This document shows, piece by piece, positions 8,671 through 17,123 of a stretch of DNA of 64,000 bases; position 1 is the first letter of the stretch; the number at the start of each line of letters is the position of its first letter. This DNA comes from Lacisediminihabitans profunda (GTDB lineage Bacteria > Actinomycetota > Actinomycetes > Actinomycetales > Microbacteriaceae), in the NCBI RefSeq assembly GCF_008040105.1, contig NZ_VRMG01000008.1, forward strand, positions 372,001 to 436,000, in the 5' to 3' direction. A model generated the notes under the pieces. That model saw nothing but the letters and a program-made list of their open reading frames with translations. It did no database searches and had not been told where the DNA came from. A program made the translations under genes and the position numbers.

Positions 8671-9555
8671 ATGACAATGACCAGACCACGTCTCCGTCAG
8701 GGACCGCGCGGCGGAGGCAACTGGCTGTTGCTCATTCCGGCGATCGCTCTCCTCGCGATCGTGCTGGGGGTGCCCCTCGTCGAGAACGTGGTGCGCAGCT
8801 TTCAAACACCCTTCGGCACGACGGGGGTCACCTTCGACAACTACGTGAGGATCTTCACTGTCCCGTCGACGCTGACGATTCTGTTGCGCACCCTGATCGC
8901 GGCGATCATCGTCACCGTGGTCGCCCTGGTGTTCGGGTATCCGTATGCCTATCTCATGACGCGGGTGGGACCTCGGGCTCGCGGGCTCATGCTTACGATC
9001 GTGCTCATCCCGTTCTGGACGTCGGCGCTCGCCCGCAACTTCGCGTGGATCATCCTGCTCGGCAACCATGCCCCGGTACAGCAATTCTTCGCGTTCTTCG
9101 GTAACCCGAACGTGGTGCTCTACGGCACGGCCGGCGGCGTGATCCTCGCGATGAGCCAGGTGCTGCTGCCGTTCATGGTGCTCCCCCTCTATGCGTCGCT
9201 GGGCGGTATCGATCGCCGCCTGCTGCTGGCCGCCCGTGGTCTCGGGTCGTCTCCGCTTGTCGCGTTCTGGAGAATCTATTGGCCGCTGTCCCGCACCGGT
9301 GTCGCATCCGGGCTGATCTTGGTATTCACGCTCGCATGCGGTTTCTACGTGACTCCTGCCCTCGTCGGTTCACCGCAGCAGTCCCTGGTGGCTCAACTCC
9401 TCGGGCAGGAGACCAACCAGCTGCTCGACTTCGCCGGAGCCGGTGCTCTCGGCACGTTCATCCTCATCGTCACTCTCGCGCTGGTTGCGTGGGCGAACCG
9501 AGTCGGCGGCTCGATCAACGCGATCGGCGCCGTCTCGGTGGAAGGAAGGAAGTAA
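8671..9555 (+). CDS. PotB-type ABC transporter permease
   Basis: 294 aa, ATG with AGGAGG upstream. An N-terminal hydrophobic segment (LLLIPAIALLAIVLGVPL) and five further membrane spans are visible, with the cytoplasmic EAA-type loop around AARGLGSSPLVAFWRIYWPLS that contacts the ATPase. Forms the membrane channel with the next gene. The operon carries IclR1 and both permeases, while the ATPase and binding protein 1 lie in the operon just before it. Confidence 0.9.
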   Translation: MTMTRPRLRQGPRGGGNWLLLIPAIALLAIVLGVPLVENVVRSFQTPFGTTGVTFDNYVRIFTVPSTLTILLRTLIAAIIVTVVALVFGYPYAYLMTRVGPRARGLMLTIVLIPFWTSALARNFAWIILLGNHAPVQQFFAFFGNPNVVLYGTAGGVILAMSQVLLPFMVLPLYASLGGIDRRLLLAARGLGSSPLVAFWRIYWPLSRTGVASGLILVFTLACGFYVTPALVGSPQQSLVAQLLGQETNQLLDFAGAGALGTFILIVTLALVAWANRVGGSINAIGAVSVEGRK

Positions 9556-9558
9556 CCC

Positions 9559-10443
9559 ATGACCAGTCTCGAGAACATCGAAACGCGGGCCGTTCCCGCC
9601 GTGCGCGGTCCACGTCGGGCGCAGCGGCCGGTGGATGCGGTTCCCGCGTGGTTGACGATCATTGGCATCATCGTCGCCTTGTTCCTTGTGCTGCCCACCC
9701 TGATCGTCATTCCGATGAGTTTCAGCGAGTCGACGACTTTCCAGTTCCCCCCTGTCGGCTTCACCTGGCACCTGTACTCGAACTTCTTCACCAATCCGGC
9801 GTGGCTCCAGTCCCTCGGCAATTCGGTGCTCGTCGCTGCGCTCACCGCGGTGGTGGCCACGTTGTGCGGTACGGCTGCCGCGCTCGGGTTGAACCGGTTG
9901 CACGGTCGGGCGGCTAACGCGATCAGGACTCTGCTCATGATCCCGCTGGTCACCCCAGCGATCGTGGTGGCCACGGCGGTCTACATCACGTTCCTGCAGT
10001 GGCACCTGACGGGCACGCTCATCGGGTTCGTGCTCGCACACACGGCAATCTCCCTGCCGTTCGTACTGGTCAATGTGACGGCGGCTCTCGGCAGCCTGGA
10101 TCCGGTGCTGTTGCGCGCGTCGACGTCTCTGGGGGCACCGCCGTCGAGGACGTTCCTTCGCGTGACCGCCCCGCTCATCAGCAGAGGCATCCTCACGGGG
10201 GCGATCTTCGCGTTCATCACCTCGTTCGATGAGGTGGTCATCGCGGTTTTCATCCACTCGCCGACGTTCCAGACCCTCCCCGTGCAGATGTACAACAGCG
10301 TCACGTCGGAGATCGACCCGACCATCTCCGCGGCGTCGAGCCTCATCGTCGTCGTCGTGACCTTGGCGTTCTTGGCACCGCAGGTGTTCCGCCGGAAGAA
10401 GAAGCCGGCGCTCAAGTCCCCTGCGGCCGCCACGGCCCCCTGA
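9559..10443 (+). CDS. PotC-type ABC transporter permease
   Basis: 294 aa, starts 3 nt after the PotB-type gene behind GAAGGAAG. About six membrane spans; the EAA-type loop is RASTSLGAPPSRTFLRVTAPLI near residue 190, then ITSFDEVVIAVFI, characteristic of PotC/AfuB-like permeases. Partner of the upstream permease and of the ATPase at 3565. No clear terminator follows before the operator region of the next operon. Confidence 0.9.
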   Translation: MTSLENIETRAVPAVRGPRRAQRPVDAVPAWLTIIGIIVALFLVLPTLIVIPMSFSESTTFQFPPVGFTWHLYSNFFTNPAWLQSLGNSVLVAALTAVVATLCGTAAALGLNRLHGRAANAIRTLLMIPLVTPAIVVATAVYITFLQWHLTGTLIGFVLAHTAISLPFVLVNVTAALGSLDPVLLRASTSLGAPPSRTFLRVTAPLISRGILTGAIFAFITSFDEVVIAVFIHSPTFQTLPVQMYNSVTSEIDPTISAASSLIVVVVTLAFLAPQVFRRKKKPALKSPAAATAP

Positions 10444-10556
10444 CGGGCTGCTCGCGGCGCGCTCACACGCCCACCTGCGCTCGCTCGCGCCCTCCGATTG
10501 CCGGCCACCTGCCGATGGACGGAGGCCAATTGGAAGGCTCGCATTTCGACGTTTGC

Positions 10557-10591
10557 GTTCGTAATTTGATGAGTGCGTTTGTAATATGAAC
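10557..10591. promoter_or_regulatory. Candidate IclR operator pair C1
   Basis: GTTCGTAATTTGATG (10557-10571) and GTTTGTAATATGAAC (10577-10591), start-to-start 20 bp; the clearest example of the repeat, since both copies share GTAAT-TGA. Lies 210 nt before the cyclase 1 start. Confidence 0.6.
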
Positions 10592-10684
10592 GCCTGCGCT
10601 GAGGATCAGGGCGTCCGACCGGCATGCATGGCATCCTAATTGCCCTTATTGCCAGCAATTTGCGCTCGTGTATGCTCGCAATCA

Positions 10685-10698
10685 GAACCATTTGGTTC
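10685..10698. promoter_or_regulatory. Perfect 14-bp inverted repeat
   Basis: GAACCA-TT-TGGTTC, a perfect dyad between operator pairs C1 and C2. It has the arms in the opposite order (GAAC...GTTC) to the 15-mers, so it may bind another factor or be chance. Confidence 0.35.
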
Positions 10699-10729
10699 AT
10701 GACATGACGTGCGGCTCGGGTCACAATCT

Positions 10730-10764
10730 GTTCACCATTCGAATCATCAGATTACTGAATGAAC
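10730..10764. promoter_or_regulatory. Candidate IclR operator pair C2
   Basis: GTTCACCATTCGAAT (10730-10744) and GATTACTGAATGAAC (10750-10764), start-to-start 20 bp, ending 38 nt before the cyclase 1 start. The second matches the 2212-2226 element at 13 of 15 positions. Confidence 0.55.
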
Positions 10765-10802
10765 AGTGACCGGAAGCCGCCGCCCTCGACGAGGAGGCGC
10801 TT

Positions 10803-11828
10803 GTGGTACTGGAACAACCCGAAGAACTCTGGAACGGCAAACAACTGCCGTCGTACGAAGACCTGGCGACGGCCAACCCGCCCGGGTCCGCCTGGGATTA
10901 CTTCGGGCGAGAGGACGAACTCGGCACCATCAATTTCCTCACCCCTGAGACTAGGAAACGAGCCGCGGGGTTGATCCGCTCGGGGCGCACAATCAATCTG
11001 GACTACACCCTGAGCGAGTTCGATCCGTTCCCCTCCGGCACCCGCCCCCCGAACCAGCATCACCTGTTCTCCAACAACCCGTGGCATTTCGACGACTGGC
11101 TGGACTCGTTCTACCTTCAAGGCACAACTCAGATCGACGCGCTGCGCCACATCGGCTACCCCGGCGAAGGGTGGTACGGCGGTCGCACCCGCGAATCGAT
11201 CCAGACCGATGGCCCCACGCTCGGCATCCAGCGCTGGGCAGAGACCGGAATAGTCGGCCGAGGCGTGCTGCTCGACGTCGAGAAGTATCTCGCGTCGGTC
11301 GGGCGACCGATCGACCAGTCGACGGTGACCGAGATCACACCGGAAGACCTCGACGCCACGGCCGAAGCGCAAGGAGTGCACTTCGAGACGGGCGACATCC
11401 TGCTGTTCCGCACCGGATGGGCCGAATACTGCCGCTCACACATGAACGAGGATGCGCGGCGCGTCTTCAAATCCGGCATGAAGGTGCCGGGGCTGGCCTC
11501 GACCCGGGCGATCGTCGCCTGGATCTGGGACCACCACTTCTCCCTGGTCGCCGCGGACAATCTGGGAATCGAAGCATTCCCGTACACGCCAGACAATGAC
11601 GTGACTCAACGAGGACAGGCCAAGCCCGAAAAGGGCGTCGACCACAATGGCGGGCTTCACCGGCCATTGCTGCCCCTGCTCGGGCTGGCTATGGGCGAGA
11701 TGTTCGCGCTCGATGAACTCGCTCGTGACTGCGCCACCGACGGCGTCTACGAGTTCTTCTTCACCGCGAAACCACTCAACCTGGTGGGGGGAGTCGGGTC
11801 ACCGGCCAATGCTATGGCCATCAAGTAA
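10803..11828 (+). CDS. PF04199 cyclase-family hydrolase 1
   Basis: 341 aa from GTG 10803 with GAGGAGG 6 nt upstream. A member of the cyclase family (kynurenine formamidase and isatin hydrolase superfamily), which hydrolyses cyclic amides, lactones or formamides using a metal. Visible: DPFPSGTRPPNQHHLF, DSFYLQGTTQIDALRHIG (Q106, Q110, D112, H116), GRGVLLDV, DILLFRTGW and DHNGGLHRPLLP. The usual HxGTHxD metal motif is here QGTTQID, with both histidines replaced by glutamine; D112 and H116 remain. The paralogue at 17902 has the same change. Heads the operon with the MFS transporter. Confidence 0.85.
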   Translation: MVLEQPEELWNGKQLPSYEDLATANPPGSAWDYFGREDELGTINFLTPETRKRAAGLIRSGRTINLDYTLSEFDPFPSGTRPPNQHHLFSNNPWHFDDWLDSFYLQGTTQIDALRHIGYPGEGWYGGRTRESIQTDGPTLGIQRWAETGIVGRGVLLDVEKYLASVGRPIDQSTVTEITPEDLDATAEAQGVHFETGDILLFRTGWAEYCRSHMNEDARRVFKSGMKVPGLASTRAIVAWIWDHHFSLVAADNLGIEAFPYTPDNDVTQRGQAKPEKGVDHNGGLHRPLLPLLGLAMGEMFALDELARDCATDGVYEFFFTAKPLNLVGGVGSPANAMAIK

Positions 11829-13200
11829 CGAAACGGAGGTCGAGGCTCGACATCCGCGCCGCCACCTCATCTTCTTCATCGTCTCGATCGCTCTGCTCAT
11901 GGCCTCCGTCGATCAGATGATCGTCGCCACCGCGCTGTCCCCCATCCAGCGAGAGCTTCACACCGGAGTGCAATGGGGTGGGTGGGTCATCACGGTCTAC
12001 GCGCTCGGACAGGTTCTGATCATGCCCATCGCGGGAAAGATCAGCGATATGTACGGCAGACGACGGATTTTTCTCCTTGCCGCGGTGATCTTCACGGTCG
12101 CCTCACTGCTGTGCGGCCTCTCGGTGAACATCTACATGATCGTCGCCATGCGCGCCGTGCAGGCGATCGGCGGTGGAGCGTTCATCCCGGCAGCGACGGG
12201 CCTCGTCTCCGACCATTACGGCGCGGGGAGGGATCGAGCCATCGGGATGTTCTCCAGCATCTTCCCGATAGGCGGTGTGATCGGGCCGGCGCTTGGCGGC
12301 ATCATCGTCACCTTCACGTCATGGCGATGGATCTTTCTCGTGAATGTGCCGATCGGAGTCGTACTCATCGTCCTCGGAGTGATCTTCTTTCCCAAGAACG
12401 TACCTGGCGAACGGCAGCGCTTCGACCTCATCGGCATCATCGCCTTGGGTGCGGCGATCATCGGCGGCATGCTCGGAATCACCTACCTCGGCGCCGCGGG
12501 TTCGAACCTGCTCAGCCCGTTCTTTCTCGTGCCCGAGCTCGTAGCCGTGCTGGCGCTGGCGTTCTTCGTGCGACACAGCCGACGCGCGCCCTCGGCGTTC
12601 ATCCCGGCCGAACTGTTGCTCGGGGGTGGTTTCGGCTCGATGAACGCCCTCAACTTCCTGTTCGGCGCCGCAATGCTCGGGCTGTCGGCGCTGCTGCCCC
12701 TCTACGCACAGGAGCGCTTCGGCATCCCCGTGCTCGGCGCGGGTACCCTCCTCACCGCTCGAGCGACAGGCATGATCCTCATCGCCGCCATCGCCACCTT
12801 CATGCTCCGGCGCACCGGCTACCGCATCCCGATGTTCATCGGCTTCGGGGCGATCGCGCTCGGCCTCGGTCTGATCGCCCTCGTTCCCCCACATGTGCCG
12901 GTATACGGCTGGCTGGCCATCGGCGCCTGCGTCACCGGGCTGGGCATGGGCCTCTCACTCCCCGCATCCAACAATGCCTCGCTTCACCTGCGCCCGCTCG
13001 ATGTCGCGGCGGTCAGCGGCCTGCGCGGCATGTTCCGCCAGGCGGGAGGCATCGCGGCCGTCTCCGTGGCCACCGCTATCGCCGCGCGCGGCTCGTCCCC
13101 CGGAGCGGCCCTCGGCGACATATTCCTCGCTTTCGCCGCGATTCTCGTGCTGTCGATGCCGCTCATCCTGCGCGTTCCGGAGCATCGCGGCAGTTGGTGA
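11809..13200 (+). CDS. MFS transporter, DHA2 (EmrB/QacA-like) type
   Basis: 463 aa if started at ATG 11809, which lies inside the last 20 bases of cyclase 1. No later in-frame ATG or GTG precedes the first membrane span, and the ribosome site is weak. More than twelve hydrophobic segments; motif A GKISDMYGRRRIF near residue 75; TSWRWIFLVNVPIG typical of DHA2 drug/metabolite antiporters. Could export an intermediate or import the substrate; being cotranscribed with a ring-opening-type hydrolase under the shared operators favours a pathway-specific role rather than general drug efflux (inference). Confidence 0.82.
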   Translation: MLWPSSNETEVEARHPRRHLIFFIVSIALLMASVDQMIVATALSPIQRELHTGVQWGGWVITVYALGQVLIMPIAGKISDMYGRRRIFLLAAVIFTVASLLCGLSVNIYMIVAMRAVQAIGGGAFIPAATGLVSDHYGAGRDRAIGMFSSIFPIGGVIGPALGGIIVTFTSWRWIFLVNVPIGVVLIVLGVIFFPKNVPGERQRFDLIGIIALGAAIIGGMLGITYLGAAGSNLLSPFFLVPELVAVLALAFFVRHSRRAPSAFIPAELLLGGGFGSMNALNFLFGAAMLGLSALLPLYAQERFGIPVLGAGTLLTARATGMILIAAIATFMLRRTGYRIPMFIGFGAIALGLGLIALVPPHVPVYGWLAIGACVTGLGMGLSLPASNNASLHLRPLDVAAVSGLRGMFRQAGGIAAVSVATAIAARGSSPGAALGDIFLAFAAILVLSMPLILRVPEHRGSW

Positions 13201-13228
13201 TTCCCACAGAAAACTTTCGGCAAAAAAT

Positions 13229-13263
13229 GTTCGCATAACGATCCCTAATGCCGCATAATGAAC
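13229..13263. promoter_or_regulatory. Candidate IclR operator pair D
   Basis: GTTCGCATAACGATC (13229-13243) and TGCCGCATAATGAAC (13249-13263), start-to-start 20 bp and sharing CGCATAA. Upstream of the second binding-protein gene. Confidence 0.55.
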
Positions 13264-13332
13264 AAAGTCGCGATGCGCTCGGCGATCCAGTGTCGGATCC
13301 TCTCGCAAATCATGGCCTGTCCCGCACCACGC

Positions 13333-13347
13333 GTTCACATAATGACC
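13333..13347. promoter_or_regulatory. Single IclR-type 15-mer
   Basis: GTTCACATAATGACC, same pattern as pair D (shares CATAATGA) but without a good partner 20 bp either side. 63 nt before the start of binding protein 2. Confidence 0.45.
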
Positions 13348-13409
13348 AGCATCGGCTGCGTATTCGCGCAGCCGCGCAAGCCGGCACAGCCGGCGAGGAA
13401 GGATCGAGA

Positions 13410-14519
13410 GTGACAAAGACGTCAAGACTTAGAGGAGTTCTCATCGCGACGAGCATCGTCGCCGTGGGTGCGCTGCTCACCGCCTGCAGTTCGAGCGGCG
13501 CATCGCCGAGCAGCTCACCCCACGCGACCTCCACGAAGGTGGCCCTGCCGACCGGCCCCGTGTCGCTCACCTTCGTCGGCTACGGCGGCGCCGGCCAACA
13601 GGGCCAGATCGACGCCTGGCAGACGCCGTACACCGCGGCGCACCCGAACGTGACGTTCCAGAACACGTCGCCGGCGAGTGTCGCTGGCGTGCAGGCCCAG
13701 GTGCAGGCGGGAAACATCCAATGGGATGTCGTCAACGTCGCCCCATACGCCGCAACCCAGAACTGCGGAACGCTCTTCGAGAAGCTCTCGGTGCCGAAAC
13801 TCGACCCGAAGGACTTCCCCGCGGGCACCATCGGCGAATGCTACGTCGGCAACTTCACTAACTCACCGATGGTGGCGTACAACGTGAAGGACTTCCCCGA
13901 TCCGTCGAAGGCGCCCAAGACCATCGCCGACTTCTTCAACACGAAGAAATTCCCGGGAAAGCGCGGGGTCGTGTCCGACCTGCAGGACGGCATGATCGAA
14001 TACCCGCTTCTCGCCGACGGCGTGAAAGCCGACAAGCTGTACCCGCTCGACGTGCCGCGGGCGCTCAAGAAGTGGGACACCATCAAGAGCGACACGATCT
14101 TCGCCCCCAACGTGGGTGTGCTGCAGCAGGATGTCGCGAACGATCAGGTCTCGATGTTCATCATGGTGGCCTCCCGCGTGCTCGTCGAACTCAACGCCGG
14201 CGTGCAGATCAAGCCGATCTGGGACACCACGGTGACGGCTCTCAACGCTTTCGCCGTGCCAAAGGGCGACACCAAGCTCGCATCCGCCGAAGACTTCATC
14301 CAGGCATCCGTGCAACCAGGGCCGTCTGCAGCGATCGCAGAGAAGGACGGCGTCTCGCCGATCAACCTCAAGAGCAAGCCGAACCTCAGCGCGAATGCCG
14401 CGCTGGTCAACGTGTTCGGCAAGTCGAACACCGGCAAGACGGTGGCACAAAACGTGGAATCCATCGCCAAGTACAACAACGCCGACACCCTGCTCATCAA
14501 CCAATGGCTGAACGGCTGA
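13410..14519 (+). CDS. PotD/AfuA-type ABC solute-binding lipoprotein, copy 2
   Basis: 369 aa from GTG 13410, with AGGAAGGA upstream and a lipoprotein signal ending in lipobox L23-T-A-C26. Paralogue of the 2367 gene: shared blocks include AATQNCGTLFEKL, GTIGECYV, DFFNTKKFPGKRGVV and LADGVKADKLYPLDV. Stands alone, with its own operator pair and a strong terminator, and has no dedicated ATPase or permease, so it most likely feeds the single PotABC channel of this locus. Having two receptors suggests two related ligands or two affinities (inference). Confidence 0.88.
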   Translation: MTKTSRLRGVLIATSIVAVGALLTACSSSGASPSSSPHATSTKVALPTGPVSLTFVGYGGAGQQGQIDAWQTPYTAAHPNVTFQNTSPASVAGVQAQVQAGNIQWDVVNVAPYAATQNCGTLFEKLSVPKLDPKDFPAGTIGECYVGNFTNSPMVAYNVKDFPDPSKAPKTIADFFNTKKFPGKRGVVSDLQDGMIEYPLLADGVKADKLYPLDVPRALKKWDTIKSDTIFAPNVGVLQQDVANDQVSMFIMVASRVLVELNAGVQIKPIWDTTVTALNAFAVPKGDTKLASAEDFIQASVQPGPSAAIAEKDGVSPINLKSKPNLSANAALVNVFGKSNTGKTVAQNVESIAKYNNADTLLINQWLNG

Positions 14520-14539
14520 GCCGCCGCATCCGCTGACGG

Positions 14540-14566
14540 AGCGCCCCGGGCATCGCCCGGGGCGCT
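14540..14566. terminator. Hairpin terminator between convergent genes
   Basis: AGCGCCCCGGGC (14540-14551), loop ATC, then the exact complement (14555-14566): a 12-bp GC-rich stem followed by CTTG. It lies between the convergent binding-protein 2 and PdxA2 genes and can serve both directions. Confidence 0.75.
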
Positions 14567-14590
14567 CTTGCGTGCGCAGCGGGGGCGAGC

Positions 14591-15628
14591 CTAGACCTGG
14601 GCCAGGGCGACTGCCTGGCGGAGGGCCTCGACCATGCTGCGGGTGTCCACCGTGCCCGTGCCTGCGATGTCGAAGGCGGTGCCGTGGTCGACGGACGTGC
14701 GGATGACTGGCAGCCCGACCGTGATGTTCACCCCGGACTCGATGCCGAGCACCTTGATCGGGCCGTGGCCCTGGTCGTGGTACATGGCGACGATGAGGTC
14801 GTAGTCGCCGCGTCCGGCCAGGAAGAAGGCCGTATCCGCTGGCAACGGACCGACCGCATCGATGCCATCCGCGACGACCGCCCGGATGCCCGGGGCGATC
14901 TTCTCCTCCTCCTCGCCATATCCGAAGAGACCGTTCTCCCCCGCGTGCGGGTTGATCGCACAGACTCCAATGTGCGGGCGGGCGATGCCCGCACGCCGCA
15001 GCGCTTCGTCGCCCCGACGGATCGTGCGCTCCACGAGCCCGGGTTCGATCCTCGCGATGGCGTCGATGAGACCGATGTGAGTGGTCACATGGATGACGCG
15101 CAGTCGGGGCGTCGAGAGCATCATCGAGACCTCAGCCACCCCCATGAGGGCAGCGAGCAGCTCGGTGTGCCCCGGGTAGTCGTGTCCGCCGGCGTGCAGC
15201 GCCTCCTTGTTGAGAGGTGCAGTGCAGATGCCCTGCACGACCCCAGCCATCGCGGCCTCGCAGGCGACGCGCACATAGTGGAATGCGGCATCCCCCGCGA
15301 CAGCGGACAGTCGCCCCCACGGCAGGTCGGCCGGGAGCAGACCGAGATCGATGACCTGGATGCGACGCGACGCCGGCACCGATCGCCCGGGCGAGTCGAG
15401 CTGCCCGGCGTCGTCGAGCTGCCGGATGTCGTCGAGCTCCTCGATCGCGACATCCAGTCCCAAGATGTCCGCGGCGAGTCGAAGCCGAGCGGCATCGCCG
15501 ATGATCACCGGGCGGCAGATCGCGAGGATGCCGGGGTCGACCACGGCGGCGACGCAGATCTCGGGTCCCACCCCCGCGCCGTCGCCCATGGTCACCGCTA
15601 TTACCGGCAGTCTCTCGTTCTCGGTCAT
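14591..15628 (-). CDS. PdxA2-type 4-phospho-(threonate/erythronate) dehydrogenase
   Basis: 345 aa. PdxA fold: VTMGDGAGVGPEI at the N-terminus, metal-binding histidines in ICTAPLNKEAL and YHDQGHGPIKVLG, and VIRTSVDHGTAFDIAGTG. True PdxA works in vitamin B6 synthesis, but PdxA2 paralogues paired with a DUF1537 kinase oxidise 4-phosphorylated four-carbon sugar acids, which then decarboxylate to dihydroxyacetone phosphate. This copy overlaps the kinase stop by ATGA, with AAAGGAT upstream, which supports the catabolic assignment. Confidence 0.85.
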   Translation of the reverse strand: MTENERLPVIAVTMGDGAGVGPEICVAAVVDPGILAICRPVIIGDAARLRLAADILGLDVAIEELDDIRQLDDAGQLDSPGRSVPASRRIQVIDLGLLPADLPWGRLSAVAGDAAFHYVRVACEAAMAGVVQGICTAPLNKEALHAGGHDYPGHTELLAALMGVAEVSMMLSTPRLRVIHVTTHIGLIDAIARIEPGLVERTIRRGDEALRRAGIARPHIGVCAINPHAGENGLFGYGEEEEKIAPGIRAVVADGIDAVGPLPADTAFFLAGRGDYDLIVAMYHDQGHGPIKVLGIESGVNITVGLPVIRTSVDHGTAFDIAGTGTVDTRSMVEALRQAVALAQV

Positions 15629-16971
15629 GCCGTGATCCTTTCGTTCGGGGGTCGCTCGATAAGATCGGGCCGCAGGTAGGCCACGATGTCGACGAGGCTG
15701 TGTGCGTCGCCGAAGCTGCCCGGTCGGGTGACGACGCGCGCATCGGCCGCCCGATGGCTGAGCACGACGCCGTGGGCGAGTTCGCCGTGGGGGTCGAGGC
15801 TCACCACGCCGAGTGCGTCAAGCACGCGTCGCGCGGTCTCCCCGCCGGTGAGCACCAGGTCGACGCGGCTCAGATCGGTCCCGGCGACCAGCGCCGCGGC
15901 GAGCGCCGCCACCGCATCGCGGTGCCAGTCGGATGCGCGGTCGAGGTGCACGACGACGAGCTCAGCGGCGGCCAGCGCGGCCGCAACGCGGCCTCCGAGG
16001 GCGGCCAGCGTGTCCGCTCCAGCAAGGTCGGGTGCCCGCACTGCCAGAGCAACAGCGCCGGCGTCGTGCAGCGCAGCGATCTGGTCGGTGATGCCGGAAG
16101 CGAGGGTGCCCGCGACCACGAGCACCGGCGAGCGCTGGCCGTCACGGCGGTGTGGCCGCACCTGCGCGCCGGTGATGCGCTGTCCGACCGCGCGGGCCAA
16201 GTCACCGGTGCCCACGAGGCCGATCGCACGGGACGGTGCGCTGAGGGCGATCGCCGCGTCGGCGATGCGGCGCAGGTCGTCCTGAGTCTCGGCGTCGCAC
16301 AGCGGGACGGCGCCATCGTCGAGCACGGCACGCAGCTGCGCGCCGAGGGCGGGGCCGCGCACGGTGGGGAGCGGCAGCACCACCGTGGGGATGCCGTGGA
16401 GCGCGACCGGAATGCTCTCTGGCGGCTCGGAGTGCTCGGCGCCCCAGGCATCCGTGCGGTGCAGCGGGATGCCGTCGAGGTGCACGACACCACCGACGAC
16501 GGTGCGACGCATCGCCGGGAGCGCGAAGGCCGCCACGATCGGCAGGCCAGTGGCGCGCAATTCGGCCAGTTCATCGGCGATGCGTCCGCGCAGCAGCGAG
16601 TCGACCTTTTTCATGATCAGGCGCGCGTGCGGTCGCGTGGCCAGTGCGGCACGCACAACGGATCGAGCGGCGCTGCCGGGCAGGTAACGCGAATCGGTGT
16701 CGACGACGAGCACGGTGCCCGGGGGCACTGCGCCATGGACACCGGGCTCAGGAGGCTCGGTCTCGGGGCGTGCGGATGCCGGGGGCACGAGGTCCGGGCG
16801 CGCGGCTTCCTGCGGCGCCGCGATCGGCGGCGTGCCGACGCGCGGCACGAACTGGAGGCGCGACGGCACGCCGACCGCGAGCGCGGCGGCGGCTTCGGCC
16901 GCTCCGGCGAGGTCGTCTGCGATGACGAGCACGTCGTCTGCGATAAGCCGAGGAGGGTGGTGGCTGACCAT
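15625..16971 (-). CDS. Four-carbon acid sugar kinase family protein (DUF1537)
   Basis: 448 aa. N-terminal substrate domain begins VLVIADDLAGAAEAAAALAVG (the family signature IADDLTGA) and includes KKVDSLLRG near residue 120; the C-terminal nucleotide-binding domain ends in LVLTGGETARRVLDALGV. Known members phosphorylate D-threonate, D-erythronate or L-threonate-like acids at C4. GGGAGG lies 5 nt before the ATG. First gene of the leftward operon with PdxA2, divergent from IclR2 and sharing its operator region. The exact sugar acid is not determined; the middle region is low in complexity (Ala/Pro-rich near 75-95). Confidence 0.85.
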   Translation of the reverse strand: MVSHHPPRLIADDVLVIADDLAGAAEAAAALAVGVPSRLQFVPRVGTPPIAAPQEAARPDLVPPASARPETEPPEPGVHGAVPPGTVLVVDTDSRYLPGSAARSVVRAALATRPHARLIMKKVDSLLRGRIADELAELRATGLPIVAAFALPAMRRTVVGGVVHLDGIPLHRTDAWGAEHSEPPESIPVALHGIPTVVLPLPTVRGPALGAQLRAVLDDGAVPLCDAETQDDLRRIADAAIALSAPSRAIGLVGTGDLARAVGQRITGAQVRPHRRDGQRSPVLVVAGTLASGITDQIAALHDAGAVALAVRAPDLAGADTLAALGGRVAAALAAAELVVVHLDRASDWHRDAVAALAAALVAGTDLSRVDLVLTGGETARRVLDALGVVSLDPHGELAHGVVLSHRAADARVVTRPGSFGDAHSLVDIVAYLRPDLIERPPNERITA

Positions 16972-16998
16972 CGATCCTCCCTGATCGCGACCCAGTAT

Positions 16999-17034
16999 GT
17001 TCGAAATGTGAAGTGTGGGCTACTTCATTTGAAC
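16999..17034. promoter_or_regulatory. Candidate IclR operator pair E1
   Basis: GTTCGAAATGTGAAG (16999-17013) and CTACTTCATTTGAAC (17020-17034), start-to-start 21 bp, between the divergent kinase and IclR2 genes. Strong left arm in the first, strong right arm in the second. Confidence 0.5.
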
Positions 17035-17072
17035 TTTATCGCATCCTTTCTGGTATTTTTTGGGAAGAAGGC

Positions 17073-17107
17073 TCTTCTAGCGCGAACGATGAGTTCATAG
17101 AGCGAAC
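17073..17107. promoter_or_regulatory. Candidate IclR operator pair E2
   Basis: TCTTCTAGCGCGAAC (17073-17087) and GTTCATAGAGCGAAC (17093-17107), start-to-start 20 bp. The second is a full GTTC-N7-GAAC dyad. It ends 16 nt before the IclR2 start, where binding would block its own translation start region or promoter. Confidence 0.5.
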
Positions 17108-17123
17108 AGAAAGCGTGCGGGAC

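Noticed and set aside
14591-15628. PdxA as a vitamin B6 biosynthesis gene
   Set aside because: It is coupled to a DUF1537 kinase and carries the locus operators at the operon start, which fits catabolic PdxA2.
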